Shown: positions 25,546-36,160, counted from the first letter of the stretch. The stretch is DNA of 64,000 nt from Ensifer sesbaniae (GCF_013283665.1 NZ_JABEKU010000002.1:1114863-1178862); one strand, 5' to 3'. Made by a program: numbers and translations. Notes: generated by a model from the letters alone, not told the origin.

Positions 25546-25952
25546 ACATGAATACCATGCTCCAGTTAAACGAACCCGAATTGACGCTCTGTTAGCGATC
25601 GACCATATTCAATTCATGAACTTGCTCGCCGCTCCCGAGTTTCGGGGCGCCGCACACCGGGCTGACATTACGCCGCCGCAGCCGGCGAGCGCTTCAAATT
25701 GTGTCCGTTCATATTCTGCAACATACGAACAGATGGGCCGGAATTCGATTACCGCATGTATCCGCTGGCGGAAGTCACCGCGGTACGGCCCGATTACAGC
25801 AATTGCAAAGTCTTACGGCGACTGTTCACATGTGATTGGACGCGCAGTGCTCTGGAGCCGGATGCGATTGAATGCGTGATCCGTTCTCGTGAGATTCGTG
25901 ACGGACCGGGAGCGGGCTGGAGTTTCATCCTTGCGAAGCATGGGAGGCAATC
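25546..25952. other. Region between fdoG and selD, no gene recognised
   Basis: Open frames of up to 96 codons occur here on the plus strand, but none has a convincing start or family-like sequence. The last 20 bases hold the selD Shine-Dalgarno (GGGAGG at about 25940). The selD promoter must lie in this stretch, but I cannot place it. Confidence 0.4.
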
Positions 25953-27011
25953 ATGGATACCTCGACTGCAACGACGCCCCTCCGGCTGACCGCACTTGCC
26001 CACGGCGGCGGCTGCGGCTGCAAGCTGGCACCCTCGGTTCTGCAGCAATTGCTTGCCGATCAACCCACCGGAGCCTTCACCCGCCTTCTCGTTGGCACGG
26101 AGACGGGCGACGACGCCGCCGTCTGGCAGCTCGACGACGAGACCTGCGTCGTCGCGACCACTGATTTCTTCATGCCGATGGTCGACGATCCCTTCGATTT
26201 CGGCCGGATCGCAGCGACCAACGCCATCTCCGACGTCTATGCCATGGGCGGCAAGCCCATTATGGCACTCGCCATTGTCGGCATGCCGATCGCCAAGATG
26301 CCGGCCGAAATGGTGCGGGAGATCTTGAAAGGCGGCGCCGTAATTTGCGCAGAGGCAGGCATTCCGGTGGCGGGTGGCCACTCGATCGATTCCCCCGAGC
26401 CCATCTATGGCCTGGCGGTGATCGGAACATGTTCGCCGGCCAGCATTCGGCGCAACAGCGGCGCCCGAACCGGCGACACGCTGATCCTGACAAAGGCACT
26501 CGGTGTCGGGATCTATTCAGCGGCCTTCAAGAAGGGGGCGCTGCCGTCGGATGCCTATGCGGAACTCATCGCATCGACGACGCGTCTCAACAGCATCGGC
26601 ACCGAACTCGCTGGGGACCCCGACGTGCACGCAGTCACCGACGTCACCGGCTTCGGTGTGCTCGGCCACGCTTTGGAGATGGCACGCGGATCACAAAAGC
26701 TGTTGTCGCTGAAGGCGGGCAACTTTGCCCTCTTTTCCCGCTGCGCCGAGCTCGCAGAGCAAGGATTCGTGACCGGCGCATCCGATCGCAACTGGGCCAG
26801 TTATGCCACGGAGGTCTCTCTGCCCGATGCTCTCCCGATGTGGCAACGCCACATCTTGACCGATCCCCAGACCTCCGGCGGTCTTCTTGTGTCATGCAGC
26901 GCCCACCGAGCGCAGGATCTGCTTCATCACATAGTTGCGGCAGGCTATCCCGCCGCCAGGATTATTGGTGAGGTCGAGGACGGCGAGCCCGGAGTTCGCA
27001 TCGTTGCCTGA
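25953..27011 (+). CDS. selD: Selenophosphate synthetase SelD
   Basis: A 352-residue enzyme making selenophosphate from selenide and ATP, the selenium donor for SelA. The flexible N-terminal active-site loop HGGGCGCKL carries Cys21 and Lys24, equivalent to the essential Cys17 and Lys20 of E. coli. Here the first is Cys, not Sec, so the gene does not depend on its own product. The ATP-binding segments [20 protein letters not shown] and [19 protein letters not shown] are intact. It is divergent from the fdo operon. Confidence 0.96.
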   Translation: MDTSTATTPLRLTALAHGGGCGCKLAPSVLQQLLADQPTGAFTRLLVGTETGDDAAVWQLDDETCVVATTDFFMPMVDDPFDFGRIAATNAISDVYAMGGKPIMALAIVGMPIAKMPAEMVREILKGGAVICAEAGIPVAGGHSIDSPEPIYGLAVIGTCSPASIRRNSGARTGDTLILTKALGVGIYSAAFKKGALPSDAYAELIASTTRLNSIGTELAGDPDVHAVTDVTGFGVLGHALEMARGSQKLLSLKAGNFALFSRCAELAEQGFVTGASDRNWASYATEVSLPDALPMWQRHILTDPQTSGGLLVSCSAHRAQDLLHHIVAAGYPAARIIGEVEDGEPGVRIVA

Positions 27012-27220
27012 GTGCCGGTCGATCTTCTGGAGTATTGGTTTGCTCCAGCAGCGGAATAAATCTGCCAGATCGAGTGGCGCTTGACGCGCACGGGTCGTCG
27101 CCGCCGTGCTCAGTGGACGGAATTTTGCGAAAAGGCGATCATTGATTTCTAAGAGCGAAATAGACGTCGGTGCCGTGGCCATGGTCGCTGTTGGCCATGG
27201 GTGGCGGACCGTAATCGGCC
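27012..27220. other. Gap after selD, nothing recognised
   Basis: About 210 bp between converging genes. No clear hairpin followed by a T run was found. Confidence 0.3.
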
Positions 27221-27391
27221 TCACGTTTCAGAGGCGCCCTTGCCATTCGGGTTTGGTGCCGGCGTGTCTCTCGTGTCGCGAGGCGGATGTGTCTGTTCGG
27301 ACTTCGGCTCGGCGTTGTGCGGATCGCGATTGCGGTCCGGCCGTGGTTTCGGCTCGCCCTTCCTCGGCGGCACAGGAACTTTCTCTGACAT
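27221..27391 (-). CDS. Small proline-rich charged hypothetical protein
   Basis: A 56-residue frame reading MSEKVPVPPRKGEPKPRPDR and ending GKGASET. It is disordered, proline-, lysine- and arginine-rich, a composition seen in many short rhizobial hypothetical genes. It lacks a strong Shine-Dalgarno, and other frames are open here, so it may not be real. Confidence 0.4.
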   Translation of the reverse strand: MSEKVPVPPRKGEPKPRPDRNRDPHNAEPKSEQTHPPRDTRDTPAPNPNGKGASET

Positions 27392-27639
27392 AACGTTATG
27401 CTCGCGCCTTTCACTGCAAAAACGGACTGACGGAGCTAAAGGTTCCGAACCGGCAGTCTCATCGCTGAGTGTAATTGCCGCCTGGACCAGACGCCGTCTC
27501 AGACGAGCATGGCAGTGGAAGTAACCTCGTCACACCTTATCAGTTGGAGTATTCTACCCATTCTGGCGCCGGCCATGGCGCACCCCGTGGTGGTGAGGGT
27601 AGCGCTCGACGCAAGCTGATTGCATGGGGGGATACTGCA

Positions 27640-30600
27640 GTGGAGGGGCGCGAGGCGGATGAATCAAGCGTCAGTCTCAGACAACAGGTCGAACTGCTGA
27701 AGCGGGAGCTTGACGAGGCCCTCGAGCAACAGGCAGCGACGAGCGAAATATTGCGGGTCATTCCGACCTCAACCAGTTCCGCGCAGCCCGTCTTCGATGC
27801 TATAGCGAAAAGCGCAGCGAGGCTGTGCGCGGCAGAATTTTGTTTTGTGTTTCGGTTCGACGGCGAGCTGCTGCATCCGGCCGCGTATCACGGCATTTCA
27901 CGCGAGGGCATCGAAGCCGTAGGTGCCAAGTTTCCGCAGCAACCAAACAGAGGCAATGTCACGGGCCGAGCATTTATCGGCGGTGTCGTCGAACAGATCC
28001 CCGACGTCTTTACCGACCCTGATTATAAGATGCTGCCGCTCGCGAAGATCGTGTCCTACCGCAGCGCCATTGGCGTGCCGCTCTTGTGGAAGGAACGTCC
28101 GATCGGAGCGATCGCCGTCACGCGGCGCGCGATCGGCCTCTTTCCCGAGCGGCAGGTTGAGCTGCTGCGAACCTTCGCCGATCAGGCGGTGATCGCGATC
28201 GAGAACGTCCGGCTCTTCAACGAGGCTAAGGCGCACAACCGAGAGCTCACCGAGGCGCTCGAACAGCAGACGGCAACGAGCGAAATCCTGCGCGTCATCT
28301 CGACCTCACCGACCGATACGCAGCCCGTGTTCGACACGATCGCCCAGCGCGCCGCCCAGCTGTGCGGCGCGCAATTCTGCCACGTGTTTCGCTACGATGG
28401 CGAACTGTTGCATTTCGTGGCCCATCACCAGCTGGAACCCGAGAGCGCGGTGCTTCCAGCCCCACCGGGTCGAGGCACTGCGGCCGGGCGTTCGATCCTC
28501 AGCCGATCGGTGGAACAGATACCGGACCGGCTCGCCGACCCGGAATACGTGATGCATCCCGCCATCAGGGCTCAAGCGTCGAACCACCGAAGCCTGCTGG
28601 CCGCACCGATCATGCGCGGCGGTGTTCCGATCGGCACCATTGTCGTGGCACGAACCGAACCAGGATTGTTTCCCGATCGGCAGATCGAACTCCTCAAGAC
28701 CTTCGCCGACCAGGCCGGGATAGCGATCGAGAATGTTCGATTGTTTTCGGATCTGGAGGAACGGAATCTCGACCTCAAGGAGGCACTGCAGCAGCAGACT
28801 GCGACAGCCGATGTCCTCAAGGTCATCAGTCGGTCGACCTTCGATCTCCAGACGGTGCTGGATACGCTCGTCGAATCGGCGGTGCGGCTTTGCGAGGCCT
28901 ATGATGCGGCCATTTTCCTAAAGGATGGAGACACTCTCTACTTGCGGGCACATCACGGGCCAATACCGATCGATTTCGTCGGCTGGCCAATATCACGGGG
29001 CTGGGTGACCGGACGGGCTGTGGTCGACAGAAAACCGGTTCATGTGCCTGACCTGACTGCCAATGCCGATGAGTTCCCAGAGGGGCAAAGCATGGCCGTG
29101 CGGATGGGGCATCGCACGATCTTGGCCGCGCCCTTGCTGCGGCAACAGGAGGCTGTCGGTGGTCTCGTCATACGACGAACTGAAGTCAAGCCATTTGCCG
29201 AAAAGCAGATCGACCTTCTCCAGACCTTTGCCGACCAGGCAGTCATAGCAATCGAGAACGTGCGACTGTTCGACGAGGTGAAGTCGCGGACCGCCGAACT
29301 GGCCGAGGCGCTGAAGCAGCAGACCGCGACGGCGGACGTACTGAAGGTCATCAGCCGCTCCGCATTCGACCTGCAATCGGTTCTGGATACCCTCGTAGCG
29401 TCCGCTGCCCATCTTTGCGAGGCGGACATGGCTACGATGACCCGGCCGATGGGTGACGCGCACTATCCTGTCGCCCGCTTCGGCTTCTCGCAGGAATTCG
29501 ATCAGTATTTCCGAACGCTGCCGCTGGAGCCGGGGCGCGGCAGCGTAGTCGGGCGAACCCTGCTTGAGGTCCGGCCGGTTCAGATCGCCGACGTCCTCGA
29601 CGATCCCGAGTACGCCATGCCGGAAGCGCAAAGACTTGGCGGGTTTCGTAGCGTACTTGGCGTGCCGCTCCTGCGCGAAGGTAGCCCGATCGGGGTGCTC
29701 GCGTTGGCCCGCTCGAAGACCGTGCGGCCCTTCACCGAGAAGCAGATCGAGTTGGCATCGACCTTCGCCGACCAGGCCGTGATTGCCATCGAGAACGTGC
29801 GTCTCTTCCAGGAAGTGCAGACGAGAACCGAGGAACTGTCGCGCTCCCTTGAGGAACTCAAAGCCACTCAGGACCGGTTGATCCAGACGGAGAAGCTCGC
29901 CTCGCTCGGACAACTGACCGCCGGAATTGCGCACGAAATCAAGAACCCGTTGAACTTCGTGAACAACTTCTCGGCGCTGTCGGTGGAGTTGCTCGAAGAG
30001 CTTCAGCAGGCACTCGACGGCACTGTAGCCGACGGCGCGCCGCGCGCCGAGATCGACACACTCGCCGAGACGATAAAGGGCAATCTTGAAAAGATCGTCC
30101 AGCACGGCAAGCGCGCCGATTCAATCGTCAAGAACATGCTCATGCATTCGCGTCAGGGAGCGGGCGAGCGCAGGCCGACCAATATCAACGCCATCGTCGA
30201 GGAGAGCCTGAATCTCGCCTATCATGGCGCTCGAGCCGAAAAGCAGGGGTTCACGATCACGCTGGAGAAATCACTCGATCCGGCGGCCGGGGAGGTCGAC
30301 CTATACCCGCAGGAGATCACACGCGTACTTCTCAACCTCATCTCGAACGGCTTCTATGCGACGAGCAACCGCGCGGCATCTGTGCCCGGCGACGGTTATG
30401 AGCCGACGCTGGCGGCGGTGACCCGGGACCTCGGAGAAAGCGTTGAGATCACTATCCGTGATAACGGTGTCGGAATCCCACCAGGGGTGAGGGAGAAGAT
30501 GTTCAATCCTTTTTTCACAACCAAGCCTGCTGGCGAGGGGACGGGCCTCGGCCTGTCGCTCAGCCACGACATCATCGTCAAGCAGCATGCAGGTTCCATC

Positions 30601-30693
30601 GAGGTGGACACGGAACCTGGTCGTTACACCGAGTTTCGCATTCGACTGCCGCGGAACACCCCGGCGAAGACCACGCCGGAGGGCAGAACATGA
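27640..30693 (+). CDS. Soluble sensor histidine kinase with four tandem GAF domains
   Basis: About 1017 residues. Four GAF domains follow each other, each introduced by the same linker ([15 protein letters not shown] or [15 protein letters not shown]) and each ending [15 protein letters not shown]. Then come a coiled coil, the phospho-acceptor box ([18 protein letters not shown], His765), and the ATPase with [25 protein letters not shown] and [12 protein letters not shown]. No membrane helix is seen, so it senses an internal ligand, perhaps a small molecule or redox state. The frame is open from a TTG at 27475. GTG 27640 is preferred: it follows GGGGG and starts just before the first linker. 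The stop overlaps the receiver gene. Confidence 0.88.
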   Translation: MEGREADESSVSLRQQVELLKRELDEALEQQAATSEILRVIPTSTSSAQPVFDAIAKSAARLCAAEFCFVFRFDGELLHPAAYHGISREGIEAVGAKFPQQPNRGNVTGRAFIGGVVEQIPDVFTDPDYKMLPLAKIVSYRSAIGVPLLWKERPIGAIAVTRRAIGLFPERQVELLRTFADQAVIAIENVRLFNEAKAHNRELTEALEQQTATSEILRVISTSPTDTQPVFDTIAQRAAQLCGAQFCHVFRYDGELLHFVAHHQLEPESAVLPAPPGRGTAAGRSILSRSVEQIPDRLADPEYVMHPAIRAQASNHRSLLAAPIMRGGVPIGTIVVARTEPGLFPDRQIELLKTFADQAGIAIENVRLFSDLEERNLDLKEALQQQTATADVLKVISRSTFDLQTVLDTLVESAVRLCEAYDAAIFLKDGDTLYLRAHHGPIPIDFVGWPISRGWVTGRAVVDRKPVHVPDLTANADEFPEGQSMAVRMGHRTILAAPLLRQQEAVGGLVIRRTEVKPFAEKQIDLLQTFADQAVIAIENVRLFDEVKSRTAELAEALKQQTATADVLKVISRSAFDLQSVLDTLVASAAHLCEADMATMTRPMGDAHYPVARFGFSQEFDQYFRTLPLEPGRGSVVGRTLLEVRPVQIADVLDDPEYAMPEAQRLGGFRSVLGVPLLREGSPIGVLALARSKTVRPFTEKQIELASTFADQAVIAIENVRLFQEVQTRTEELSRSLEELKATQDRLIQTEKLASLGQLTAGIAHEIKNPLNFVNNFSALSVELLEELQQALDGTVADGAPRAEIDTLAETIKGNLEKIVQHGKRADSIVKNMLMHSRQGAGERRPTNINAIVEESLNLAYHGARAEKQGFTITLEKSLDPAAGEVDLYPQEITRVLLNLISNGFYATSNRAASVPGDGYEPTLAAVTRDLGESVEITIRDNGVGIPPGVREKMFNPFFTTKPAGEGTGLGLSLSHDIIVKQHAGSIEVDTEPGRYTEFRIRLPRNTPAKTTPEGRT

Positions 30694-31079
30694 GCCTCCT
30701 CATCCTGGTGGTCGATGACGAGCCTGACGTCGAGTTGCTTTTCAGACAGCAGTTCCGCCACGATCTGCGCGCCGGCCGCTTTGTCATGGAGTTCGCGCGA
30801 TCAGCGTCATCCGCCCTCGAAAGGATCGCCGATGCAGGTGACGTCACGCTCATTCTCATCCTGTCCGACGTTAACATGCCAGGCATGAGCGGGCTCGAAT
30901 TGCTGCCGAAGGCGAAGAGCGTACGGCCTGACGTGCCGGTGATCATGATCACTGCCTATGGCGATCCGGACACGAAGCGAAGAGCCATGGAAAGTGGCGC
31001 AGAAGCGTTGCTGACCAAGCCAATCGACTTCAGCGCGTTGAGAGAAGAAATCGACAGTCGAGTTGGGCGCGCCGCATGA
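30690..31079 (+). CDS. Stand-alone receiver domain protein
   Basis: A 129-residue CheY-like receiver. The acidic pocket (Asp9, Asp10), phospho-acceptor Asp60 (LSDVNMPG), the Thr/Ser of MITAY and Lys110 (LLTKPID) are all there. It has no output domain. Four-base overlaps with the kinase upstream and with the cyclase downstream place it in one translationally coupled set. It is probably an intermediate or competing phosphate sink. Confidence 0.92.
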   Translation: MSLLILVVDDEPDVELLFRQQFRHDLRAGRFVMEFARSASSALERIADAGDVTLILILSDVNMPGMSGLELLPKAKSVRPDVPVIMITAYGDPDTKRRAMESGAEALLTKPIDFSALREEIDSRVGRAA

Positions 31080-32335
31080 ACACGAACATACTCGTTGTGG
31101 ACGACGAGCCGGACCTGGAGATGCTTCTTCTCCAGAAATTCCGGAAGCAGGTCCGTGACGGATCATTGCGTTTCCTGTTCGCCCGCGACGGAGTTGACGC
31201 CTTGGCCGTGCTTGCCGCCAACCGCGACGTGGATATTGTGCTGAGCGACATCAACATGCCGCGTATGGACGGCCTGTCGCTGCTGGCGAAGCTTCAGCAG
31301 ATGGACGAGGACCTATCCACGATAATCGTCTCCGCCTACAGCGATATGGCCAACATCCGCATCGCGATGAACCGCGGCGCCTATGATTTCGTAACGAAGC
31401 CGATCGATTTTCCCGATCTGGAGGCAACGATCGTCAAGACGATCCACCATGTGGAGACGTTGCGCGAGGCGCAACGCAGGCAGTCGGCGGCGGAGCAGGC
31501 ACGCGCATCGCTTTCCCGTTACTTTTCGCCAAACCTTGCCGAACGCCTGGCCAGCGGCGCCGACGCTCTCGATCTTGGTGGAAAACGCCGAAATGTTGCG
31601 TCGCTCTTTACCGATCTGACCGGGTTCACCACACTGGCGGAAACGATCGAGCCGAACGTGCTCGGGCAACTCCTCAATGATTACATCGTCGGCATGACCG
31701 ACATCGTGTTTTCCCACGACGGTACTGTCGCCAAGGTCATTGGCGACGCGCTGCACGTCCTTTTCGGTGCGCCGGTCGATCAGTCGGATCATGCCAGTCG
31801 CGCGATCGCCTGTTCATTCGCACTTGACGCCTTCGCACAGTCTTTTCGTGAACACTGGTGCAGAAAAGGAATAGCCCTTGGACACACCCGGATTGGTGCA
31901 CATGCCGGCACGGCCGTAGTCGGCAACTTCGGCGGAGGAAAGTTCTTCGACTATAGTGCCTATGGCGACACCATCAATGTTGCCGCGCGCCTGGAAGCGG
32001 CCAACAAGTCGCTCGGCACGCGTATTTGCGTGAGTGGCAGCCTCGCGGCGAACATGCAGGGGTTTTGCGGTCGCCCTGTTGGCGACCTCCTGCTTAGAGG
32101 TAGGGTGGAGCCGATCCGCGCGTTCGAGCCGCTTGAGGCCGAAATCTATGCCAGTGGCGCAACCCGGGCGTACATGGCTGCCTTCGAAGAGCTGGAGGCC
32201 GGCGATCCTCATGCCGTGGCTTCATTCGCTGCACTGGTCGGTCGCAATCCGGAGGACCCGCTCGCTGGCTTTCACCTGAAGCGGCTCATGAACGGCGAAT
32301 TCAGCGCAACCATCAACCTCAAGAATTTCCACTGA
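31076..32335 (+). CDS. Receiver-adenylate/guanylate cyclase (class III) response regulator
   Basis: A 419-residue response regulator whose output is a nucleotide cyclase. The receiver has Asp58 (LSDINMPRMDG) and Lys108 (FVTKPID). A helical linker leads to a class III catalytic domain with both metal-binding aspartates, Asp180 (FTDLTGFTTLAETI) and Asp224 (KVIGDALHVLFGAP), and the transition-state residues Asn301 and Arg305 (YGDTINVAARLEAANK). All catalytic residues are present, so it should be active. Phosphorylation by the four-GAF kinase upstream is the likely control of cAMP or cGMP synthesis. Confidence 0.92.
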   Translation: MNTNILVVDDEPDLEMLLLQKFRKQVRDGSLRFLFARDGVDALAVLAANRDVDIVLSDINMPRMDGLSLLAKLQQMDEDLSTIIVSAYSDMANIRIAMNRGAYDFVTKPIDFPDLEATIVKTIHHVETLREAQRRQSAAEQARASLSRYFSPNLAERLASGADALDLGGKRRNVASLFTDLTGFTTLAETIEPNVLGQLLNDYIVGMTDIVFSHDGTVAKVIGDALHVLFGAPVDQSDHASRAIACSFALDAFAQSFREHWCRKGIALGHTRIGAHAGTAVVGNFGGGKFFDYSAYGDTINVAARLEAANKSLGTRICVSGSLAANMQGFCGRPVGDLLLRGRVEPIRAFEPLEAEIYASGATRAYMAAFEELEAGDPHAVASFAALVGRNPEDPLAGFHLKRLMNGEFSATINLKNFH

Positions 32336-32339
32336 TCGG

Positions 32340-32693
32340 CTAGTCTTTCAGGACCAGCCCATCGTCCAAACCTTCATTCCTCCCCGAACGCCCGGTTGCA
32401 ATCCCGCGGGAGTTGGCTGGTATCCAGGCCGGCAGTTCCCGCCAGGCGTGTTCGAACTTCGAGCTTGCAGACTGCCAGGGAGGCATGGCCTTCGTCGCAG
32501 TGACGCGGGCCAAAACCGGGCCACCTGCCCTTTCAACAGTTACGATTACGCTCCGGTGCCTGTCGTCTTCTGCAATCCCGTCCGCAACCGATCTCCCGCG
32601 CGCCACCGCCTGGCTATCGCTGGCATGAAACGTTCCGGTGCGGTCGCGATTGAACGTCCCAAGAAGATGAATGTGAAAGAGATATCGGCGCAT
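32340..32693 (-). CDS. DUF6894-like small protein
   Basis: A 117-residue protein starting MRRYLFHIHLLGTFNRDRTG, which follows the pattern of the rhizobial DUF6894 family (MRRYFFHI, then a predicted Asp/Glu-rich strand-helix core). It includes a SVIVTVERAGGPVLARVTAT strand pair. The C-terminal 40 residues are not part of the usual family. It converges on the cyclase gene with four bases between stops. Confidence 0.6.
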   Translation of the reverse strand: MRRYLFHIHLLGTFNRDRTGTFHASDSQAVARGRSVADGIAEDDRHRSVIVTVERAGGPVLARVTATKAMPPWQSASSKFEHAWRELPAWIPANSRGIATGRSGRNEGLDDGLVLKD

Positions 32694-33034
32694 CTTCGTA
32701 CTCGAACACCGGCATGGCTTTTTTACTTCTTAGCAGTTTCTAAAGAAATTTGCGCGTGACAGTTGCGTGACATCCCTCGCCGCCTGGTTGCTTTGCCGGG
32801 GCGCGACCGTTCGTTCCTGATGCCAGCCCAGCTCCAACGGCTCGGGCGGGCGCCCCAAACCGCAGGCCAATTTCAACGCACCCTTCACGCGATGAACGGC
32901 GCGGCGCATGGTCTGGAAGTCGCTCCCAAAGGCGGAGGCATCGTTGGCCGCTTTGGGCCTCGCTCCGGGCGGAAAGGCGGGTGGCGTCACTTCCAAGAGC
33001 AGACGTTCCCCCGAGGCGAGTTTCTCGACCCGCG
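32694..33034. other. Gap with no recognised gene
   Basis: Frames are open on both strands here, but none shows a recognisable family or a good start. I see no RNA gene or repeat. Confidence 0.4.
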
Positions 33035-33538
33035 CTACTCGCCTTTGCCGGAAAGCAATTCGTCGAGTTGCTCCAGCTGTTCCGGCAATGCGGCCGCCGA
33101 GCCCTGTAGTGCTTCCTCAAGCGCCTCCTTGGACGGATAGACTTCGTGGAAAGTCAGCAGCGTCTTCCCGCCATGGTCCTCGAAAATCACGGTCGTAACC
33201 GCGCCCTCTTCGCCCTCGTCGTTGGTCCAGACGATGCGCTCGTTCGGCACCACCTCGAGATACTTGCCATAGAAGGCCATGGTGTCCGAACCGCCGGCGC
33301 CGAATTCCAGCCGATATTTGCCGCCGGTACGGACGTCCATATCGCACGATACGAGCGAAACGCCGGATATCGATTTTGGCACCCACCAGCGCTGGAACAG
33401 CTCGGGCTGGCTCCACGCCCTGTAAAGCGTGCTCGGCGGCGCATTGAATGTCCGCGTTACGACGAGTTCGCGATTCCCTTTGCGCTCGACTGACGTGCGG
33501 TTCTGCGCGCCACCTGGACTGTTAGCCTGCTGATGCAT
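33035..33538 (-). CDS. AHSA1/SRPBCC family protein
   Basis: A 167-residue START/Bet v 1-like protein: RELVVTRTFNAPPSTLYRAW, FQRWWVPKSISGVSLVSCDM, YRLEFGAGGSDTMAFYGKYL, and a C-terminal helix. This family holds hydrophobic ligands; most members have no known role. In many bacteria it follows an ArsR repressor gene, and here the broken remains of one sit directly upstream. ATG at 33538 is chosen; the open frame upstream is the damaged ArsR gene. Confidence 0.8.
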   Translation of the reverse strand: MHQQANSPGGAQNRTSVERKGNRELVVTRTFNAPPSTLYRAWSQPELFQRWWVPKSISGVSLVSCDMDVRTGGKYRLEFGAGGSDTMAFYGKYLEVVPNERIVWTNDEGEEGAVTTVIFEDHGGKTLLTFHEVYPSKEALEEALQGSAAALPEQLEQLDELLSGKGE

Positions 33539-33735
33539 CTCCCGTCCGACCTTCTGCGTGACGACGAGCCCCGCCCGCTCGTTAGAACCTGGACGTGCTT
33601 CTTCATACCGGTCAGCGTCATCTGGGAACTTATCCGCGAGACTGGTGATCGACGCGTCCCCTCGCGCAAAGGCGCGACAAGGAATTGAGGCGCTTCCACT
33701 TGATACATTATGGATCTTCTTGGCCCAGAACGCGA
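33539..33735 (-). pseudogene. Broken ArsR-family repressor gene
   Basis: Pieces of an ArsR winged helix-turn-helix appear in two frames: GDASITSLADKF, then QMTLTGMKKHVQVL in the next frame, then ERAGLVVTQKVGRE back in the first. Joined they match the ArsR pattern SVSELA...MSLPAVSKHLKVLERAGLV. A one-base insertion near 33625 and a two-base insertion near 33581 together restore the frame, but the recognition helix is scrambled. The upstream part is not readable. The regulator of the SRPBCC gene is therefore lost. Confidence 0.55.
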
Positions 33736-33867
33736 ACATCCTCGCAACAATCCGTGCACGGGGCTCAGGAAGAATGGCCCCTTCAATCTTCCAAGACATT
33801 TGGTTGGCTTTGCACAAGCGATCAAACTCCCGGCCGAGAGCGAACCTCGCACGTGCTTCAGAACCAA

Positions 33868-35625
33868 TCAGCGTTCGGGCAATCCTGCTTTCCGCAAGCC
33901 CTCGGCCATTTGATGTTGCCACTGGGGTATGTTTTGAAACCAGGGTAGCGCTCGATACCGGTCGATTGTAAAGCCTGGCTCGGCCGCCAACAGCTTTTGC
34001 GCGGCCCATCGGGCGGTCTCAAGGTCTCCACTCATCGCCGACCAGGCGGCGAGATGGCGGTAGGACCAGGTCACGTCAGGATAGGTGTTGATGACCTCAT
34101 GGGCGATCGCGATGGCCTGTGAAAGAGAACCTTCCATGGCCAGAGAAAAGGCCATCCCCAATCTCATGTTGAATACGAACGGATCCCTCGGACTCAGAGC
34201 CATCCCACGCTGGAAATGTTCCCTCGCTTGCGTGGCTTCGTCCTTGTAAATGGCGAGCCAGCCGAGGCGCGCCCATGCCCAGGCATTGTTTGGATCAAGC
34301 GCAAGGGCCTTCTCGATGAAGGTGGTGGCGCGCTTCTGGTCGCCGCAGATGCTCGTTGCCGCGCCGGCGGCAGTCAGGGCGGTTGGATCATCGCTGATCG
34401 AGCCTACGGCTTCAACCGCCGCGCGCGCCTTTTCCAGCTCACGTTCCGGCTGTTCGGTCCACAGGTAGGAGGCGTTCGAGGCATAGCACCACGCCAGGAG
34501 TGCATGGGCGCGGCCATAGCCCGGATCGACGGCAATTGCTTGCTGAAGCAATTCGATCGCCTGGTTGTTGGTATCCTTGCGGCGGCCCCAGAGGTTCGGG
34601 AAGGCCCGCATAACGAGATCATAGGCCCTGAGACTGGTCGGCGGCTTGCGCCTGGCCAGTGCGATCTCGGCATCGCGGATGGCTGGGTGAATGGCGCCTG
34701 CCACCTGAGCCGCGATCCGATCCTGGAACTCGAAAATATCTTCGATTGGGCCTTCGTAACGATCGGCCCAGAACTGGGCCCCTGTCTCGGCATCGATCAA
34801 CTGCACCGAAATGCGCAATCGGTCGCCGTCTCGGCGAACGGTACCCTCGACCACATAATTGACACCGAGCTCCCTGCCGACTTCACGCACATCGACAAAG
34901 CGTCCCTTGTAAGTGAAGGCGGACTGGCGCGCGATGACAAAGAAGTCCCGAACACGGGAGAGCGCAGCGGTAATCTCTTCCACTACGCCGTCCACGAAGT
35001 ATTCGTCACCCTGACCGCTGAGGTTGTCGAAGGGCATGACGGCGATCGACGGCTGGTCCTTGTCACGGCGGACGGCAAATGATGGCGCGGACGCGATGCC
35101 GCCTTCGACAGGCGTCGCTTGCTGCCATTCGACCCGAAAGACGAAAATTGGCCGCGGGATGTTCTTCAAGCTGCGCTCGCCGAGGCTGGTCAGCGTAAAC
35201 GGCACCTTGCCGTCGAGATGTTCACGCACAGATCCCGAAATGCAGATGCCTGACGGAGCGGCCATTTCCTGCAGGCGAGCCGCAATATTGACGCCGTCTC
35301 CGAGCAGATCGTCTCGCGACACAATGACATCACCGAGATTGACGCCGATGCGGAATTCCAAGCGCCGTTCGGGGTCTTCTGACACGCCAAGAAGACCGCG
35401 CTGGATTTCGACGGAGCACCGGACGGCCTGAACAGCGCTTGAGAACTCGGCAACAAAGCCGTCACCGGCGCTACCGAAGATACGGCCGCCATGCTCGCGT
35501 ACCCATTCGGCGATCCGATTGCGGCACAGATCGAGTGCGCGAACCGTACCCTCCTCGTCCAGCGCGGCAAGGCGGCTGTAGCCAACAACATCGGCTGAAA
35601 GGATGGCTGCAAGCTTTCGATCCAC
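33868..35625 (-). CDS. Class III adenylate/guanylate cyclase with TPR repeats
   Basis: A 585-residue soluble cyclase. The catalytic domain is N-terminal with metal aspartates Asp12 (LSADVVGYSRL) and Asp55 (GSAGDGFVAEF) and the LGDGVNIAARLQ segment. A middle domain follows (IAVMPFDNLSGQGDEYFVDG, a TolB-like segment typical of this rhizobial cyclase group). The C-terminal half is TPR-like (IELLQQAIAVDPGYGRAHAL, FIEKALALDPNNAWAWARLG). Rhizobia carry many such genes. No membrane helix or signal peptide is visible. Confidence 0.9.
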   Translation of the reverse strand: MDRKLAAILSADVVGYSRLAALDEEGTVRALDLCRNRIAEWVREHGGRIFGSAGDGFVAEFSSAVQAVRCSVEIQRGLLGVSEDPERRLEFRIGVNLGDVIVSRDDLLGDGVNIAARLQEMAAPSGICISGSVREHLDGKVPFTLTSLGERSLKNIPRPIFVFRVEWQQATPVEGGIASAPSFAVRRDKDQPSIAVMPFDNLSGQGDEYFVDGVVEEITAALSRVRDFFVIARQSAFTYKGRFVDVREVGRELGVNYVVEGTVRRDGDRLRISVQLIDAETGAQFWADRYEGPIEDIFEFQDRIAAQVAGAIHPAIRDAEIALARRKPPTSLRAYDLVMRAFPNLWGRRKDTNNQAIELLQQAIAVDPGYGRAHALLAWCYASNASYLWTEQPERELEKARAAVEAVGSISDDPTALTAAGAATSICGDQKRATTFIEKALALDPNNAWAWARLGWLAIYKDEATQAREHFQRGMALSPRDPFVFNMRLGMAFSLAMEGSLSQAIAIAHEVINTYPDVTWSYRHLAAWSAMSGDLETARWAAQKLLAAEPGFTIDRYRALPWFQNIPQWQHQMAEGLRKAGLPER

Positions 35626-36022
35626 GGCTGTGACCGCTCCTGCGGCGCCACGATATCGTGGGGCTTAATATGCGCGCAGTTTCCCACATTCGCGGATGTT
35701 TGTCGCCAGCAAGATCGGATGAAAGATCTCAGCAGCCATGCTGCATGACAGTCTCCACCCGCTCGAGACAATCGCAGCTTGTCCACGCACCCTGCGGCAA
35801 GCCGACTGCGAAATCCCTCGCCTTGAACGCCCTTGAAAGGGATCGAACCTTTGGCAACCTACAGCCGTCATGAAGCTCCCCGAATTGGCGATCGGTAGAG
35901 CTTTTGCGATCAGGGTCTGCCAAAGACCGGAACACGACTACACCCATCTCTTCGTCTGACGGCGACCGCCTCTCTCGTCTCCGAGCTTAAGGAACGAATC
36001 CGATCAGCGCGCTTGCACCGCT
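35626..36022. other. Gap with no recognised gene
   Basis: About 400 bp. Short frames exist but none is convincing. The minus strand has AAAGG-TTCGATC-CCTTT near 35835-35851, which resembles a tRNA T arm, but no tRNA fold can be built around it. Confidence 0.4.
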
Positions 36023-36160
36023 TCAGCGCGGGGCAACCGCGCCCGCATAGAATCCGCCGTCACCGCCGTAGTAATCCTCTCTGACACTGCTCGCACCGCC
36101 GGCGGTCTGGGCGCATCCGGCGAGCGCGGAGAGTACGAGCAACAATGTGACTATACGCAT
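36023..36160 (-). CDS. Small lipoprotein
   Basis: A 45-residue protein with a classical lipoprotein signal (MRIVTLLLVLSALAGC, lipobox LAGC with Cys at residue 16) and a short glycine- and tyrosine-rich tail (REDYYGGDGGFYAGAVAPR). GAAGGG lies upstream of the ATG at 36160. A longer frame to 36286 has no signal sequence and is rejected. Function unknown. Confidence 0.65.
   Translation of the reverse strand: MRIVTLLLVLSALAGCAQTAGGASSVREDYYGGDGGFYAGAVAPR

Noticed and set aside
27475-27639. N-terminal extension of the four-GAF kinase
   Set aside because: It starts with a poor TTG, has no ribosome site and shows no domain-like sequence.
35835-35851. tRNA T-arm-like sequence
   Set aside because: Only the T arm can be drawn; no acceptor, D or anticodon arm fits around it on either side.
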